Source: Synechococcus sp. MU1643
GTDB lineage: Bacteria; Cyanobacteriota; Cyanobacteriia; PCC-6307; Cyanobiaceae
Length of the DNA stretch: 64,000 nucleotides
Assembly (NCBI RefSeq): GCF_020514095.1
Contig: NZ_VTKY01000003.1
Span: forward strand, 181,531 to 245,530
Reading direction: 5' to 3'
Shown here piece by piece: positions 62,464 to 64,000 of the stretch; within the stretch, counting starts at the first letter, position 1, and every line of letters begins with the position of its first letter. A program made the translations under genes and the position numbers. Under the pieces are notes generated by a model that saw nothing but the letters and a program-made list of their open reading frames with translations, had not been told where the DNA came from and ran no database searches.

Positions 62464-64000
62464 ATGCGTCCTGATCACCTCGAAGACAGAATAGAGATAT
62501 CAGTACTTCATTCAAGAGGGTGCACCTGTAAATCTTGCAACGGCAATACTGCAATCACAGGAGGCCAAAGCACCAACAATTTTGCAGCATCACTTGGAAC
62601 AATTGATGAATTAGCCAATTATCTTGAAAGCGGCTACTGGAATGCGCAAAGTCGTAGCAGCCGCAAATTCAACCTCGCATCCAAATCTAATCTAACTTAC
62701 AATACTACAAGCAACACAAAAGATTCAGATGGTGTCTCGCCTGAGCGCTCAAACTTAATTGAAGAAGCATTCAAATTACTGGAAGCAACTCTAGGAATTA
62801 ATTTTCAAAAAACAAACGCCGCTGGTGCGGACTTTCGTTTTGGAGATAACGATAGCGGAGCATACGCGGTCACACGACACTCATGGGAAGGCGAAACAAC
62901 GTATTCAGAAATAAATATCGCAGCAAGCTGGCACTCCGGGGGCACCTCTCTTGGAGACTATGTTTTTCAGACAACCCTTCATGAGATAGGCCATGCATTA
63001 GGCCTCGGACATCTTGGCAATTACAACGGTTCAGCTAACTATTCATCTGATGCTGATTTCATAAATGACTCGTGGCATACATCAATGATGTCGTATTTTG
63101 ATCAGACAGAGAATACTTCTATAGACGTAAGCTTTGCATATCTAAGCACTCCGATGGTTGCAGACTGGATTGCATTAGACGACCTATACAGCCAATATGG
63201 CTTTGGAATAAATAATGCTTTCACAGAAGACACAACTTATGGATTTGATACAAATATCGGAGAAACGACAAGTCTCGTATTCAACAAACTAAAAGATTTA
63301 ATTCCTACTACAGCATACACGATTGTAGATGGAGGCGGAAATGACACTCTGAACCTAAGCGGCTTTACTACAGCTCAATTAATTGATCTGCGCCCATCAG
63401 ACAAGCTCGCTACAAATATTTATGCATCCAATATTGGTGGAAAGATTGGCAACCTAAGTTTCGCGCCAGGAACCCTCATAGAATCAGTCATTGGCGGTTC
63501 TGGGGCAGATACATTTCGTGGCAATAATATAAATAATAGCTTTGATGGGCGCGATGGAGACGACATAGTCCTATTCAACGGAGAAATAAGTGATTATAGC
63601 TTTTATATAGATGGAGAAAGAATTGTTGCCACTGACCTTAGAGATGGCAGCCCTGACGGACAGGATACTCTCACAAATATAGAGAACATTGATTTTAATG
63701 GAACTACTTTTGGGTGGAACGACCTTCTCATACGTCTAGATACAACCGCACCAAGTATCACCATCACTCATGACGATGCTGATAACTCCCTACGCGCAGG
63801 AGAAACCGCAGCACTCACCTTCACTCTCTCAGAAGCATCCACCGATTTCGTCGAATCCGATGTCACCCTCTCCGGTGGATCCCTCTCCAACTGGACCGCT
63901 GTCTCCAGCACTGTTTACACAGCTACGTTCACACCAACAGCAGATAGCACCACAAATGGTGTGATCTCAGTCGCGAGTTCGAAATTTTCCGATGCCGCAG
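62464..64000 (+). CDS. Secreted serralysin-like (M10) metalloprotease, 5' part
   Basis: 512 codons visible, open to the window end. ATG 62,464 with GGGGA seven bases before. No Sec signal; early cysteine cluster CTCKSC. Zinc site H173[10 protein letters not shown]183, Met-turn SMMSYF at 208-209. RTX-type nonapeptides follow ([24 protein letters not shown]), then from about residue 424 an Ig-like/BIG domain ([15 protein letters not shown]). Such proteins leave by a type I secretion system, not seen here. AT-rich, clearly accessory. It may be a giant adhesin-protease. Confidence 0.85.
   Translation, partial: MRPDHLEDRIEISVLHSRGCTCKSCNGNTAITGGQSTNNFAASLGTIDELANYLESGYWNAQSRSSRKFNLASKSNLTYNTTSNTKDSDGVSPERSNLIEEAFKLLEATLGINFQKTNAAGADFRFGDNDSGAYAVTRHSWEGETTYSEINIAASWHSGGTSLGDYVFQTTLHEIGHALGLGHLGNYNGSANYSSDADFINDSWHTSMMSYFDQTENTSIDVSFAYLSTPMVADWIALDDLYSQYGFGINNAFTEDTTYGFDTNIGETTSLVFNKLKDLIPTTAYTIVDGGGNDTLNLSGFTTAQLIDLRPSDKLATNIYASNIGGKIGNLSFAPGTLIESVIGGSGADTFRGNNINNSFDGRDGDDIVLFNGEISDYSFYIDGERIVATDLRDGSPDGQDTLTNIENIDFNGTTFGWNDLLIRLDTTAPSITITHDDADNSLRAGETAALTFTLSEASTDFVESDVTLSGGSLSNWTAVSSTVYTATFTPTADSTTNGVISVASSKFSDAA

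Overview
The window is a stretch of chromosome from a marine picocyanobacterium of the Synechococcus type. This is inferred from the oxygenic photosynthesis and thylakoid genes (petC, petA, ndhB, Vipp1/PspA), the cyAbrB regulator, cyanobacteria-only families (DUF3067, DUF2808, DUF2232-type, Ycf46), dense high-GC coding with many GTG/TTG starts, and tight gene overlaps. No plasmid or phage backbone is seen.

From 1 to about 56.5 kb the window is ordinary core genome. 1-5.3 kb: the 3' end of an NFACT/RqcH gene, tatC, a DUF3067 gene, the cytochrome b6f genes petC-petA, lgt, cobM and tRNA-Val(CAC). 5.4-15.9 kb: a RodZ-like protein, Ppx/GppA phosphatase, a UbiA prenyltransferase, an LD-carboxypeptidase, ispD, a GT9-like protein, a K+ channel with RCK domain, fabG, a stand-alone groEL and nanE. 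15.9-23.5 kb: an ABC-2 exporter with an acidic repeat protein, then the respiratory cluster ctaB-ctaA divergent from ctaC-ctaD-ctaE. 23.5-35 kb: cyAbrB, riboflavin synthase, a BFN nuclease, an aldo/keto reductase with ferredoxin tail, a Tat lipoprotein, a CobT-like protein, topA, ndhB, a LolD-type ATPase and birA. 35-43.5 kb: an aminotransferase, thioredoxin, Vipp1/PspA, a DciA-like protein, glycosyltransferases, a DMT permease, sppA and aroH. 43.5-56.5 kb: DUF2808, the rpmH-rnpA-PH-yidC-DUF177-ycf46 cluster, serS, rseP, rpsN, pnp, cysQ-type phosphatase, rsmI and a helix-turn-helix regulator.

At 56,538 the core ends in tRNA-Arg(UCU), and this is the most interesting place in the window. The last 50 bases of the tRNA plus one more base (51 bp) are repeated perfectly 3.5 kb downstream (60,049-60,099). 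Between the two copies lies an AT-richer insert with an M48 metalloprotease, a 66-residue excisionase-like HTH protein and a membrane protein with an HNH-like motif. There is no integrase. This is the structure of a small non-autonomous tRNA-targeted integrative element, comparable to the tycheposons and satellites of marine picocyanobacteria. Short 12-bp direct repeats next to the left copy could be recombinase arm sites.

Beyond the right repeat (60.1-64 kb) lies a second, decayed accessory zone. It holds a frameshifted small-terminase-like gene, the C-terminal half of a chromate transporter, an unknown two-helix membrane protein, a possible integrase N-terminal remnant, and the 5' part of a secreted serralysin-like metalloprotease with RTX and Ig-like segments that runs off the window.

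Other unusual points are a 13-bp perfect stem plus T-run (a textbook terminator) inside the first codons of lgt, an Ig-like (BIG2-type) insertion in YidC, and a perfect 17-bp palindrome between the HTH regulator and tRNA-Arg. All assignments come from reading the sequence and remembered family features; no database search was run.
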